From G963676655 sp963676655 (GTDB lineage Bacteria > Verrucomicrobiota > Lentisphaeria > Victivallales > Victivallaceae): 64,000 nucleotides of DNA. The stretch is taken from the NCBI GenBank assembly GCA_963676655.2, contig CAXXKX010000001.1, positions 119,733 through 183,732 on the forward strand, given 5' to 3'. The notes under the pieces were generated by a model, which worked only from the letters and a program-made list of their open reading frames with translations, had not been told where the DNA came from and made no database searches. The position numbers and the translations under genes are program-made. This document shows positions 50,408 through 58,536 of this stretch, piece after piece. How positions within the stretch are numbered: the first letter of the stretch is position 1; every line of letters begins with the position of its first letter.

Positions 50408-51976
50408 TTAACGATAGGCCGGGCTTTTATCGATGAATTCTTCTTTGGCTTGTTCAATACTGCTCTTCGGTTTTGGGAAGATTTTTTCCGAATCCCGAAT
50501 TACTTCACTGACTTTCTTAATGGTTTCGGCCTGAACTGCCGGATCATACAACACGCCCTTGGCCATTTCATCCTCAGTCAGAATATTGACTTTAAGAAAG
50601 AATATCAACTGAGTGAGATTTAAAGATTTATTCTTGCCGGTGAAAAACTCGCCAACATAGGGAATATCGCTCAGAAACGGGACTCTTTCCTGTTGGAGTG
50701 ATTCAACGTGACTGAACAGTCCACCGATGATGATGATTTGACCGTCACTCAGAGTAAGTTCAGTCGAAACATTACGGATAGAGATAATCGGCACTGAATA
50801 ACCGGTTCCGCCCTGTTCGATTTCCTGATATCCCTGAACACTGGAGACCTGTGGATTGACGGTTAATTTTACACTGTCTCCATTGATCAGTTTGGGCGTG
50901 ACATCCAAGGTTACGCCAATGCGTTTAAACTTTGTTGAAGTTGTGACCGAGCCGCTGACTACGTTCTGTTCCTGAATCGGAATATCCTGACCGGTAACAA
51001 TACTGGCGGTGGCATTACGGGACACAATAACATTTGGAGATGACAGGATTCGTGCGTTCTGAGAATTTAAAAGCCATTCCAGGGCTATGTTCATATTCTT
51101 AAAATTGCCGTCTGCAGATCCGGTCAGGATTGGCATCCAGTCAATATTCGCGCCGCCGTCGGTTGAGCTGCGCTGACCGGGAATACTGGTTTCGATACCG
51201 CCTGATTGATTAAATCCGTCCTGGCTCTTGTTAAACATGATTGAAAATTCACGCTGCATGCCGTCAGTCAACACGACCTCAACCACTTTTGCTTCAACTA
51301 GAATTTGAGGTGAACTTACGTCCAGGGCAAGCAGGGAATCTCGCAGTTCATCCATCTTGTTGCTGTCATCGTGCAAAATTACCATGTTCTGTTCTTCAGA
51401 GCTCTCAACTGAACCATTTTCAGAAATGATGCTCAACAGAGTGTTGGACAGTGTTTTATTAGCCTGAATGAAACGGCAACGATAAATAAGAGTTGATTTT
51501 TCGTTACGGCCTTTGATGATCTTGAAATATGGTTTTTCACTTTCTATTTTGCGTTTTGCCATAATTAACGCATCTGATGGTTTGAGCAGTTTTTCCAATT
51601 GCTGGGCAACAGACAGTACCTCGGGTTTAACTTTTTTCTTTGTGGCCTTTGCCGTGATATCAAGGGCTGGTGGAGCCGATTTAACATCTTTGATAGTTGC
51701 TTTTTTGTCCGGGTCAACATATACTACTGTTCCGACCGGCTTGGTTACAGTCGTTGAAGAGGGTACTTTTGATGCTGCCTGTTTCTGTTCTGTGACAGTT
51801 TTCGAGGCCGCTTTTTCTTTACTTTTAATTTCAACCCATGGGAACGAATTGGTTGAATCAGTCTTTTGTTCCGCCGCGAATAGGGATTCGCTGCACATAA
51901 TCAATGAAGAAATAAATATGAATACAAACATCCTCATTGTTTTTTGATAATCGGCAAGGATTATTCTGTTCGTCAT
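50408..51976 (-). CDS. Secretin (GspD/PilQ family) leading the MacAB-like operon
   Basis: The C-terminal half is a secretin: VEAKVVEVVLTDGMQREF, the barrel segments NARILSSPNVIVSRNATASI and VTLDVTPKLINGDSVKL, and the terminal IIIGGLFSHVE and VPFLSDIPYVGEFF. The N-terminal half has a signal peptide near MRMFVFIFISSLIMC and a secretin-type short domain NTLLSIISENGSVESS. I give ATG 51976 as a possible start; ATG 51937 (MRMFVF) would make the signal peptide begin at residue 1, and no ribosome site decides between them. Secretins form outer-membrane gates of type II/III secretion and type IV pili. Here it is first in an operon with adaptor, ATPase and permease, where a TolC-like protein would be expected. 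Confidence 0.85.
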   Translation of the reverse strand: MTNRIILADYQKTMRMFVFIFISSLIMCSESLFAAEQKTDSTNSFPWVEIKSKEKAASKTVTEQKQAASKVPSSTTVTKPVGTVVYVDPDKKATIKDVKSAPPALDITAKATKKKVKPEVLSVAQQLEKLLKPSDALIMAKRKIESEKPYFKIIKGRNEKSTLIYRCRFIQANKTLSNTLLSIISENGSVESSEEQNMVILHDDSNKMDELRDSLLALDVSSPQILVEAKVVEVVLTDGMQREFSIMFNKSQDGFNQSGGIETSIPGQRSSTDGGANIDWMPILTGSADGNFKNMNIALEWLLNSQNARILSSPNVIVSRNATASIVTGQDIPIQEQNVVSGSVTTSTKFKRIGVTLDVTPKLINGDSVKLTVNPQVSSVQGYQEIEQGGTGYSVPIISIRNVSTELTLSDGQIIIIGGLFSHVESLQQERVPFLSDIPYVGEFFTGKNKSLNLTQLIFFLKVNILTEDEMAKGVLYDPAVQAETIKKVSEVIRDSEKIFPKPKSSIEQAKEEFIDKSPAYR

Positions 51977-52015
51977 CAGTTGCAAAGCCTCTAAAATTGT
52001 TAAAGTTAAACCCAA

Positions 52016-52673
52016 ATGAATAATATAGTCATGCTTTTACTGATATGCAAAACATAACACGACAAAAGATAAGGATATTTTATCCTGAAAAGGGGAATTT
52101 ATTCACAGTATCTTTATAATAACGCCGGAAATAAAAAAAAATTGTGTTTATATAATAATTTTTACTTTTTTTGTCAAGAATTTGTATTCGGTCAGTTGGC
52201 TGGCCAGCAATTCATGCTCTCCGTTCAACGTCTTTGATTTAAGCAGATACGCGCTTGAAATCAATGACATCACTTCGAGAAAATGATGTTACTGCGTCAT
52301 GCGTTGCATGACAAATGCCCTTCGTAGCGAACGGCATGACCGCCGTTTCGGCGACCAGCATCTCGTTGCTGGACCTCGCCCGCGTACGACGCGGTGCGGT
52401 ATAACTGCTACGCAGAGTTTGTTATAAAATGGAATGACCGATTACAATAATTTTGATATTCAATAAATTTGATTATTGGCAGCATGGATTTTCGGGATTG
52501 GGAAATATTTCTTAACTACATAACGATGTCAAATGAATCTTTTAAAAATTTAATCTTGTATCAAATAATTCTATCAAGAAAATTGCCGGTTATATTGCAA
52601 ATCTGACTTTTATCCTGTATGGTTAATTATTTGTAACAGTTTCTAAAGACATGATCAGGTAAGGAAATATAAT
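52016..52673. other. Intergenic region with hairpin cluster
   Basis: It separates the secretin operon from the DUF1284-like gene and must hold both promoters. The left third is A+T-rich with a small hairpin AGGATA/TATCCT at 52071-52085. The middle holds a cluster of perfect hairpins (52296-52393). A 40-codon frame from 52484 has no ribosome site and I do not call it. GGTAAGGAAATATAAT before 52674 is the ribosome site of the next gene. Confidence 0.55.
52296..52393. repeat. Cluster of five consecutive hairpins
   Basis: In 98 bases I find GTCATGC/GCATGAC (52296-52312), ATGCC/GGCAT with a second inner pair TTCG/CGAA (52315-52337), CGCCG/CGGCG (52341-52353), CCAGCA/TGCTGG (52355-52372) and CGCGT/ACGCG (52381-52393). 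Four of the five are perfect. The bases after the last one, GTGCGGTATAACT, resemble GGCGGTAAACTT after a hairpin with the same ACG loop at 12120-12134. It is G+C-rich in an A+T-rich spacer, like a REP/BIME-type element. Confidence 0.65.
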
Positions 52674-53132
52674 ATGAGATTAAGACCGCATCATTTGATT
52701 GACATATATAAAAGTCTGGGGAATGGTCGTGAAGTTTATTTGCTGCAGTCAAACTCCAACGGGCATTCACAGCCTCTGGTTGTTAGAAGCATATTGGATG
52801 ATCCGGAACAGAAAATTGAGCTGATTTGTGAGAATGACGATATCTGTAAAAACTGTCGTCATTTACAGAAAGACAATTCTTGCGTTGATATGCTCCAAAA
52901 ATTAGAACCTCCCGTTTCCAAGCAGCTTTATAATGATAACCTTGATAAAAAATTGTTTGCAACGCTCGAAATTTCTCCCGGATATATGACTACAGCGGTA
53001 AATTTTTTGCAACTTGTTCTTGAAAATGAAGAAGATATTGTTCCGATGGCAACCCATCCGGGAGGAGAAGAAGAATTTACCAGAAACGGCATTAGGAACG
53101 CTGGTGAAGTTTTAAAAAATAAACTTTCATGA
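52674..53132 (+). CDS. DUF1284-like cysteine protein
   Basis: The N-terminus RLRPHHLIDI is the signature of DUF1284 proteins, and the middle has the Cys pattern CENDDICKNC (with CRHLQKDNSC), likely to hold iron-sulfur or zinc. The C-terminal half is helical. Length 152 residues is close to the family. GTAAGGAAATATAATATG gives a good ribosome site. Function of the family is not known. It is isolated, with a shared terminator to its right. Confidence 0.7.
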   Translation: MRLRPHHLIDIYKSLGNGREVYLLQSNSNGHSQPLVVRSILDDPEQKIELICENDDICKNCRHLQKDNSCVDMLQKLEPPVSKQLYNDNLDKKLFATLEISPGYMTTAVNFLQLVLENEEDIVPMATHPGGEEEFTRNGIRNAGEVLKNKLS

Positions 53133-53208
53133 GAAAACGTTTTCAGGCAAACCTCGAAGACAAATAATATCCTGAAAACATATTTTAAGGTCCTGGTTAT
53201 AAAATAAA

Positions 53209-53242
53209 TCACCGGTTTTGCTGTGCTTAACAAAACCGGTGA
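53209..53242 (-). terminator. Bidirectional 12-bp hairpin terminator
   Basis: TCACCGGTTTTG (53209-53220) and CAAAACCGGTGA (53231-53242) are perfect reverse complements around a 10-base loop. Read on the minus strand the stem is followed by TTTATTTTAT, so it best serves the coiled-coil gene at 53274; on the plus strand the T run is weak. Confidence 0.75.
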
Positions 53243-53273
53243 ACACAGATATTAATTTTGAAGAAAAATCAAA

Positions 53274-54194
53274 TTATTTGAAGTCTTTCAATAATTGTTC
53301 TTTTTTCTTAATGTACTCATCCGGCGTAATCAGTTTATTGTCGCATAAGTCTTTAAGCTGCTGTAACTTGGTTTGAAGCTGAGTATAGTCCAGATTGACG
53401 GCTTGACAAATTTTTTTATCAAAATCTTTGGCGGAATATTGTTTCTTCAAAACTTTCATTTGAGCTTCCATTGCGGCCAGATGTTTCTTTTGAAGGTTAT
53501 ATTCATCTATCAAGCGCGGTAATGTTTTTTCATCCCAATCAGTTTTGAAAAGATAACTCTCAGCCCTGTCTTCTTCTTTTTTCCGGTCATCATCAAGCTT
53601 TCCTTCGGCAGAAAAAGCCATTGAGTTTCCTCCCTGCCGATATGAATAGCACCCTGCGCCATAACAGTTATTGCCGTTAAAACCATACTGCCCCTGGTTT
53701 TGACTTTCCGCGAGGTTTGTAACCGCGCTTAAATCGCTTCTTGCTTCTGAATGCGCAGTATTATACTGTGATTTGCTTTCTTTCAAGTCTCGCTGAACAT
53801 CCTCAATCTTCAATCTGAGTTCTTGCACGTAATAACGTTGCAAATTCAGCGCCACGACTTTTTTCTCAAAGTCGAAATTTGCATTTTTCTCAGCAATCTG
53901 ATCTGCCAAAGCTTCACGCCTTTTAGTCATTTCCTTACGATAAATAGCGGCCTGCTTGGGGTTGTAGTGGAACTCTTTTTGAATCGATTTGGGAAGATCG
54001 ACGAATTTCCAGAATGCCGCGCCGGTGTCGTGCATTATGGTAATCCCCTCGGCGTTCCGGGAAATCACCTTGGGATGATGGTAGATTTCGCCGTCAGGCA
54101 TGGTTATTTCGGCCAGTTTTGGGGTTAATTCCTGCCCGGTTACAGTGAATGCGGCAATTGCGGCTGCGATCAATAGTTGTTTTGCTCCGAACAT
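53274..54194 (-). CDS. Secreted coiled-coil protein, shares N-terminal module with the TPR protein at 55183
   Basis: ATG 54194 follows AAGGAGAAGGTAAA. Residues 1-20 are a signal peptide ending near FTVTGQ. Residues about 25-80 carry a module (PDGEIYHHPKVISRNAEGI through LPKSIQKEFHYNP) that also opens the protein at 55183. Residues 85-150 and 215-305 are coiled-coil with a Gly/Tyr/Cys-rich linker (NGNNCYGAGCYSYRQGGN) between, and the end (LCDNKLITPDEYIKKKEQLL) is SHOCT-like. It is probably a periplasmic structural protein; function unknown. Confidence 0.65.
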   Translation of the reverse strand: MFGAKQLLIAAAIAAFTVTGQELTPKLAEITMPDGEIYHHPKVISRNAEGITIMHDTGAAFWKFVDLPKSIQKEFHYNPKQAAIYRKEMTKRREALADQIAEKNANFDFEKKVVALNLQRYYVQELRLKIEDVQRDLKESKSQYNTAHSEARSDLSAVTNLAESQNQGQYGFNGNNCYGAGCYSYRQGGNSMAFSAEGKLDDDRKKEEDRAESYLFKTDWDEKTLPRLIDEYNLQKKHLAAMEAQMKVLKKQYSAKDFDKKICQAVNLDYTQLQTKLQQLKDLCDNKLITPDEYIKKKEQLLKDFK

Positions 54195-54223
54195 TTTACC
54201 TTCTCCTTATTGTTATTGGTGGA

Positions 54224-54994
54224 TTAAACCATATCGTCAAATAAATTCATCGGTGATGTTGCCGACGCGGTTGCCCGGGCTGCCGCCGGTCCTGCCTGCA
54301 GAGCCATTTCAGCAGAACCGATGGCGGTTGCAAAAGCCTTCGCCATCGCGCCGGGATCTCCAGCCGCGGCAATTGCGGTATTGACCAGAACCGCATCCGC
54401 GCCGATTTCAATGGCGTCCGCGGCGTGTGAGGGTAATCCAAGCCCGGCATCAACTACAACCGGAACCTTGGCTTGTTCGATGATTATCTCCAGCATAGTC
54501 CTGGTTCGTAAACCCTGGTTGCTGCCGATCGGGGCGCCCAGTGGCATCACTGCGGCTACGCCGACATCTTCCAGCCTTTTTGCCAGTACCGGATCGGCGT
54601 TGATATAGGGTAATACTTTAAATCCGTCCTTGACCAGTTCTTCGGCTGCGATCATTGTTTCGATCGGGTCAGGAAGCAGGTAATTCGGGTCAGGATGAAT
54701 TTCAAGTTTTATCCATTCGTAGCCGGCGGCTTGCCCGAATCTGGCGATTCTGATCGCTTCGGCCGCGTCTCTGGCACCACTGGTGTTGAGCATTATAACT
54801 AATTTTCCCGGGTCAAGTGCGGACATGATATCATCATTCTGATCATCCAGGTCTACCCGCCGCATTGCAACGGTAACCATTTCAGTGCCGGAGGCTTCGA
54901 CTGCGGAGCGTAACGCGTCGCTGGAAGAAAATTTACCGGTTCCAAGAAACAACCTGCTGTTGAATTCTCTACCGGCAATTACCAATTTATTCAT
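54224..54994 (-). CDS. thiG: Thiazole synthase
   Basis: The TIM-barrel enzyme has the Schiff-base lysine Lys96 in WIKLEI, LYxxVGVAAVMPLGAPIGSN-type phosphate loop (VGVAAVMPLGAPIGSNQGLR) and VVDAGLGLPSHAADA near 185. It makes the thiazole phosphate of thiamine from deoxyxylulose phosphate, dehydroglycine and the ThiS thiocarboxylate. Length 256 residues is normal. thiS, thiF, thiH or thiO are not beside it, so those partners must lie elsewhere. It starts 29 bases upstream of the coiled-coil gene (54194) and may be cotranscribed with it. No TPP riboswitch is visible upstream. Confidence 0.93.
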   Translation of the reverse strand: MNKLVIAGREFNSRLFLGTGKFSSSDALRSAVEASGTEMVTVAMRRVDLDDQNDDIMSALDPGKLVIMLNTSGARDAAEAIRIARFGQAAGYEWIKLEIHPDPNYLLPDPIETMIAAEELVKDGFKVLPYINADPVLAKRLEDVGVAAVMPLGAPIGSNQGLRTRTMLEIIIEQAKVPVVVDAGLGLPSHAADAIEIGADAVLVNTAIAAAGDPGAMAKAFATAIGSAEMALQAGPAAARATASATSPMNLFDDMV

Positions 54995-55182
54995 ATAAAA
55001 CCTTTATACTTGCAACAATAGGTGAATGTTTTATCAGAAGATAGCATAATTTGTTTTGATTGCAACTGTCTCAACTGTTTGTGCGAATCAAAATACTGGA
55101 TTGTTTTGGGAAAATTATTGCATAAACATGATTGATAATGTATTATACTTTAATATACTTGAAATATGCGAGGGACATAAAT

Positions 55183-56703
55183 ATGACGTTTAAATTTATA
55201 GTTATAATTCATTTATTGATGTTATTCCAGGCAGTGTGTGCTGAAGATATAACGGTTGTCAGCGGCAAAGTATACAAGAATGCCAAAGTTTTGACACGAT
55301 ATTCCAACGGTATAGAGATTAGATATGAGAACGATGACGGCACTTTTGGCATGAAATTGTTACGAACGGAGAGTCTGCCTCAAAATATTCGGGAGAAATA
55401 TAACTTGGTGGTTCTCCCGAAAGTTGCAGTGCAACCGCAGGTTTCCCGTAAAAGCAAACGTGTTGTAAGAAAAAGTCGAAAAACTGCTTATTATGATAAG
55501 TTGAAAGAAAGGGCTGAACGTGAGTATTTTCTGGCAGCTCTGGCGGCGGAGGCGCAGCCGGGAACCAGCCTGAATGAGATCAGAAGTAAAATGCTGAGCG
55601 CGCAAATTGCTTGTGACAGTGGCAAATACAATGTTGCGAGGGCTGATTGGTATTTTGTTATTAATAAAAGTAGTGCGCTAAAAAGGTCTATTTGGGATGC
55701 TCTGAAAAAGAAGGCCGGTGGTGTTTCAGACAGGTACAAAAACTATGCTGACAGATATCTGGCATCTGGCAATACCAGTTATCGAAGCGGTTCTTTCAGC
55801 AGTGCAATCAGATATTACAACCGGGCTATCAGCAGAAATCCGGGGTGTGCTCCAGCATATTCAAATCTCGGTTTGGCCTTGCATAAAGAGGGAAAGTTGT
55901 CCGACGCTATTTCAGCTCTTGCAAAAGCTGTTGCCTATGATCCGGACAACCCATATTACTATTTGAACCTGGGAAAGATATATGCTGCCAGTCAAAAATA
56001 TGAATATGCGTTGCTGGCCTTTGATGAGGCTGTCAAGTATAAACCATATTTCCCCGCAGCTCTTTACAATCGCCTTTGGGTACTTGATGAACAAAGGAAC
56101 ATCGGTCAGGCCGTTAAACTTGCTGAGCAGTTAAAGCGTAGACGTTCGGCTCCGGAAATGACTCCGTTGCTGATAGGGATTGTTTATGCCAGAAAAGGCG
56201 AGCCGGAGCTGTTGGCCGCAGCGGTTTTAGATACCGGTAGTTATCCTCAGAAGTGGCAGTGGCTTGGTGCGGTGAATCAGTCTATTGCATCAGGAGGTAC
56301 CGCCAGCTATGATAGCAATATGCAAAAAGATTTTGGTCAGGCATGTCGTTTGGTCTCAACTGAGTTATTTAATGACGCGAAAAAACAGCTTGAGTTAATG
56401 TCAGCGGCCGCCCCCGGAAGTCCTATACCCTATTGGATTGATGCTATGGTCAATGGAATGCAGAATAATACTTACGTTGCCAACAGGCTTATGGTACAAG
56501 CCCATTCGTTATTGCCGAAGTTTGACCTATCAGGTGACAAGGATGTTATTGATGTTTTTGTCGACCGGAAACCGGTGAAATCAGTCGGAAACCAGATTTC
56601 GTTGCTGCCCGGAGCTCATCTGTTGGAGATTCGAGCCGGCGGGGGTAAATCAAAAAGGTTGATAATCTATCAGAATCAGACTCAAAAGCAGGGAGCCCAA
56701 TAA
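55183..56703 (+). CDS. Secreted tetratricopeptide-repeat protein
   Basis: I place the start at ATG 55183, seven bases after GAGGGA. Residues 1-19 are a signal peptide (FIVIIHLLMLFQAVCA). Residues 20-75 carry the same module as the coiled-coil protein at 53274 (VVSGKVYKNAKVLTRYSNGI and LPQNIREKYNL). Residues about 200-330 are TPR units (GNTSYRSGSFSSAIRYYNRA, GKLSDAISALAKAVAYDPDN, KYEYALLAFDEAV). The final part is PEGA-like (GAHLLEIRAGGGKSKRL). Probable periplasmic scaffold. Its end overlaps the convergent RiPP precursor candidate by 22 bases. Confidence 0.75.
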   Translation: MTFKFIVIIHLLMLFQAVCAEDITVVSGKVYKNAKVLTRYSNGIEIRYENDDGTFGMKLLRTESLPQNIREKYNLVVLPKVAVQPQVSRKSKRVVRKSRKTAYYDKLKERAEREYFLAALAAEAQPGTSLNEIRSKMLSAQIACDSGKYNVARADWYFVINKSSALKRSIWDALKKKAGGVSDRYKNYADRYLASGNTSYRSGSFSSAIRYYNRAISRNPGCAPAYSNLGLALHKEGKLSDAISALAKAVAYDPDNPYYYLNLGKIYAASQKYEYALLAFDEAVKYKPYFPAALYNRLWVLDEQRNIGQAVKLAEQLKRRRSAPEMTPLLIGIVYARKGEPELLAAAVLDTGSYPQKWQWLGAVNQSIASGGTASYDSNMQKDFGQACRLVSTELFNDAKKQLELMSAAAPGSPIPYWIDAMVNGMQNNTYVANRLMVQAHSLLPKFDLSGDKDVIDVFVDRKPVKSVGNQISLLPGAHLLEIRAGGGKSKRLIIYQNQTQKQGAQ

Positions 56704-57152
56704 CCGCCGCCGCCGCCCCCGGAACTTCTTGTGGTTGTGGTTCGGGTCGAGCGTGAACTTCTTGAGCGGCTTGTTGATGTCGGCGTAGTAGTTGTCGTGG
56801 TGGTTGAGGGGATATCTCTTAGTCCGCGCCGGGTCAAACTATCGGAGGTAGTTGTTGTACGCCTGGTGGTGGTCGTTACGGATCGACTGACGGTATTGCA
56901 GGTGCACACCGTATTGCAAGCGCAGGTGCTGACGGGAACACAGGTGCAGACACTGTTGCAGGTACAGGCCGATTTCAATTCGGTAGTGGAAGGGATTGAG
57001 CCATCCGGATCCACCAGTTGTTCCTCCAGGGGGGGCTTCATGTAATTGGCTTCTCCTACCTGAAAGTGTTTTACCAGATAGATTGCGGGTTTGCCGGCAT
57101 CGCGATCGGTGGAGATGTTTTCCAATGAGAAATCCGGAGCTTGTTCAGGCAT
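56682..57152 (-). CDS. Candidate RiPP precursor: Cys-repeat and Thr/Arg/Gly-rich peptide (156 residues)
   Basis: ATG 57152 is preceded by AAGGAGGA, which lies inside the end of the radical SAM gene; the two overlap by eight bases, so translation is coupled. The first 60 residues look like a leader (AIYLVKHFQVGEANYMK). Then comes a Cys repeat of eight Cys (CTCNSVCTCVPVSTCACN and TVCTC, residues about 62-88), a long Thr/Ser/Arg stretch (TTTTRRTTTTSDS, STTTTTTTPTSTS), six Gly and the tail YWAPCF. Such a low-complexity, Cys-rich peptide beside a radical SAM/SPASM maturase is typical of a RiPP precursor. It could instead be a non-modified structural protein. There are no known precursor motifs that I can name. 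Confidence 0.65.
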   Translation of the reverse strand: MPEQAPDFSLENISTDRDAGKPAIYLVKHFQVGEANYMKPPLEEQLVDPDGSIPSTTELKSACTCNSVCTCVPVSTCACNTVCTCNTVSRSVTTTTRRTTTTSDSLTRRGLRDIPSTTTTTTTPTSTSRSRSSRSTRTTTTRSSGGGGGGYWAPCF

Positions 57153-58527
57153 GATTTTCCTCCTTGTCAAATGGGATATGTGCTATCGGTTCCGAGTTGT
57201 CGACGACTGCGGCCAGACGGTAACGGCCAATGGCCTGGGTCAAGTAGCACCGGGTGCCGCGGCCGAGACCGCATCCTGCTTTCAGACTGTGAATCGGGCA
57301 ATCTCCCGCACACATATATTTACAGAAACAATCTTTGCAATACGGCAAATTATAAACATTTCTGGTCTGTAATTTACGAAGTTTGTCCAGATCCAGATCG
57401 AAAGAGTCGGTTTTTTCATTGTATTTCCCGTAGATAAAAACGTCTCCAAACGGTCGATCCGGCGCGCAGGCTTCAAAACATGATGTGACATAGCCGTCAT
57501 GAGTAACCGTAAAACCATCGGCCACGGCACAGCAGTAAAATGACTTTAAAGAGGTGAAAGAAAGGCAGGAAAAACCGACCATCCGGTTGCGTTTTCTGGC
57601 GGTTTCATAGGCCCTGATATATTCTTTCAGGTAGATATCATCCAAAGGTCCGCGGCAGTCGGTTTCATGACAGCGTCCGGTAAAGATCAGGGGATCAAAC
57701 TGTAAGTCACCGGCTTTGCAGTTTTCATCGAAGAACTCCACCATTTCAGCCATTGAGCCCACACTGTCTTCAGTGATTGTGGCGCGAATCGCGTAGAAAA
57801 AATCATTTTCGTCAAATATTTTCAATGTTTGCATCAAGTCGGCAAATGAACCTTGCCCGTTGACCTTTGGCCGCTGACGGTCTTGAAATTCCGCCAGACC
57901 GTCTGAAGATACGGTGGCGGCGCTGGTATTGGTGGACAGCCAATGGGCGTGTTCAGCCGGCATGATGCCGTTTGTACAAGTGGTTATCGAGGCGATCATA
58001 TCCATGCTGTCGGCTTTGTCATGCGCATAATCAACCAGTTCGACGAATTTCTTCCAAGCGACGGTCGGCTCCCCGGCTCCATGGAATCCTACCGAAAAAT
58101 ATTCCATCCCGAGATCTTTCGCGTTATTCGCCACATAGTCGATTCCGGCTTTGGCCGCCGCGACCGGAATGGTTGCCGGTACGGGGGAGTCGCCGCCCCT
58201 GGCGTAACAATAGATGCAGCGCAGATTACAGGCGTCGGTTGGAAATAATGTAACGTGGGTCGGTTTAAACTCTCCTTCATTGTGAACTGTCAACTTGATA
58301 TCGGGAGAACCATTGATGACGTCAACTTTAACCAGTGACGCCAGAAAGCTTTCATCATCACTGGTCAATTCAAATATTTCACCCTTTTTGATGTCCCTTA
58401 GCAACGCGGCGGCGGCTCCGCTGATCCGGGCGGCTATCCCTTTCAGAGGAGCGTACAGAATGTACTGCCCGTCTTCGGGAATGACGAATACTTCACAGGT
58501 AATTTTATATTCCGATGACAAAGACAT
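57145..58527 (-). CDS. Radical SAM/SPASM peptide-maturase-like enzyme
   Basis: The radical SAM motif CNLRCIYC is at residues 100-107 (Cys100, Cys104, Cys107). An N-terminal domain of about 90 residues precedes it, and the C-terminal 130 residues form a SPASM domain with CFEACAPDRPFGDV, YCKDCFCKYMCAGDCP and GCGLGRGTRC, enough Cys for two extra iron-sulfur clusters. These are the marks of RiPP maturases and of anSME; the neighbours (PqqD-like protein, Cys-rich peptide) favour a RiPP role. The bond made cannot be read from the sequence. The start codon at 58527 is nine bases after the PqqD-like gene. Confidence 0.85.
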   Translation of the reverse strand: MSLSSEYKITCEVFVIPEDGQYILYAPLKGIAARISGAAAALLRDIKKGEIFELTSDDESFLASLVKVDVINGSPDIKLTVHNEGEFKPTHVTLFPTDACNLRCIYCYARGGDSPVPATIPVAAAKAGIDYVANNAKDLGMEYFSVGFHGAGEPTVAWKKFVELVDYAHDKADSMDMIASITTCTNGIMPAEHAHWLSTNTSAATVSSDGLAEFQDRQRPKVNGQGSFADLMQTLKIFDENDFFYAIRATITEDSVGSMAEMVEFFDENCKAGDLQFDPLIFTGRCHETDCRGPLDDIYLKEYIRAYETARKRNRMVGFSCLSFTSLKSFYCCAVADGFTVTHDGYVTSCFEACAPDRPFGDVFIYGKYNEKTDSFDLDLDKLRKLQTRNVYNLPYCKDCFCKYMCAGDCPIHSLKAGCGLGRGTRCYLTQAIGRYRLAAVVDNSEPIAHIPFDKEENHA

Positions 58528-58536
58528 TCTTAAACC

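Noticed and set aside
52484..52606. 40-codon frame near the hairpin cluster
   Set aside because: No ribosome site and no similarity; could be a decayed piece but not supported as a gene.
56731..57045. Plus-strand 105-codon frame opposite the RiPP candidate
   Set aside because: It is a Val-rich mirror of the Thr/Arg/Gly codons of the minus-strand gene, and has no ribosome site.
57145..58527. Anaerobic sulfatase-maturing enzyme (anSME) for the two sulfatases
   Set aside because: It shares the radical SAM/SPASM layout, but it is coupled to a Cys-rich peptide gene and follows a PqqD-like gene, and neither sulfatase is close. It cannot be excluded without an alignment.
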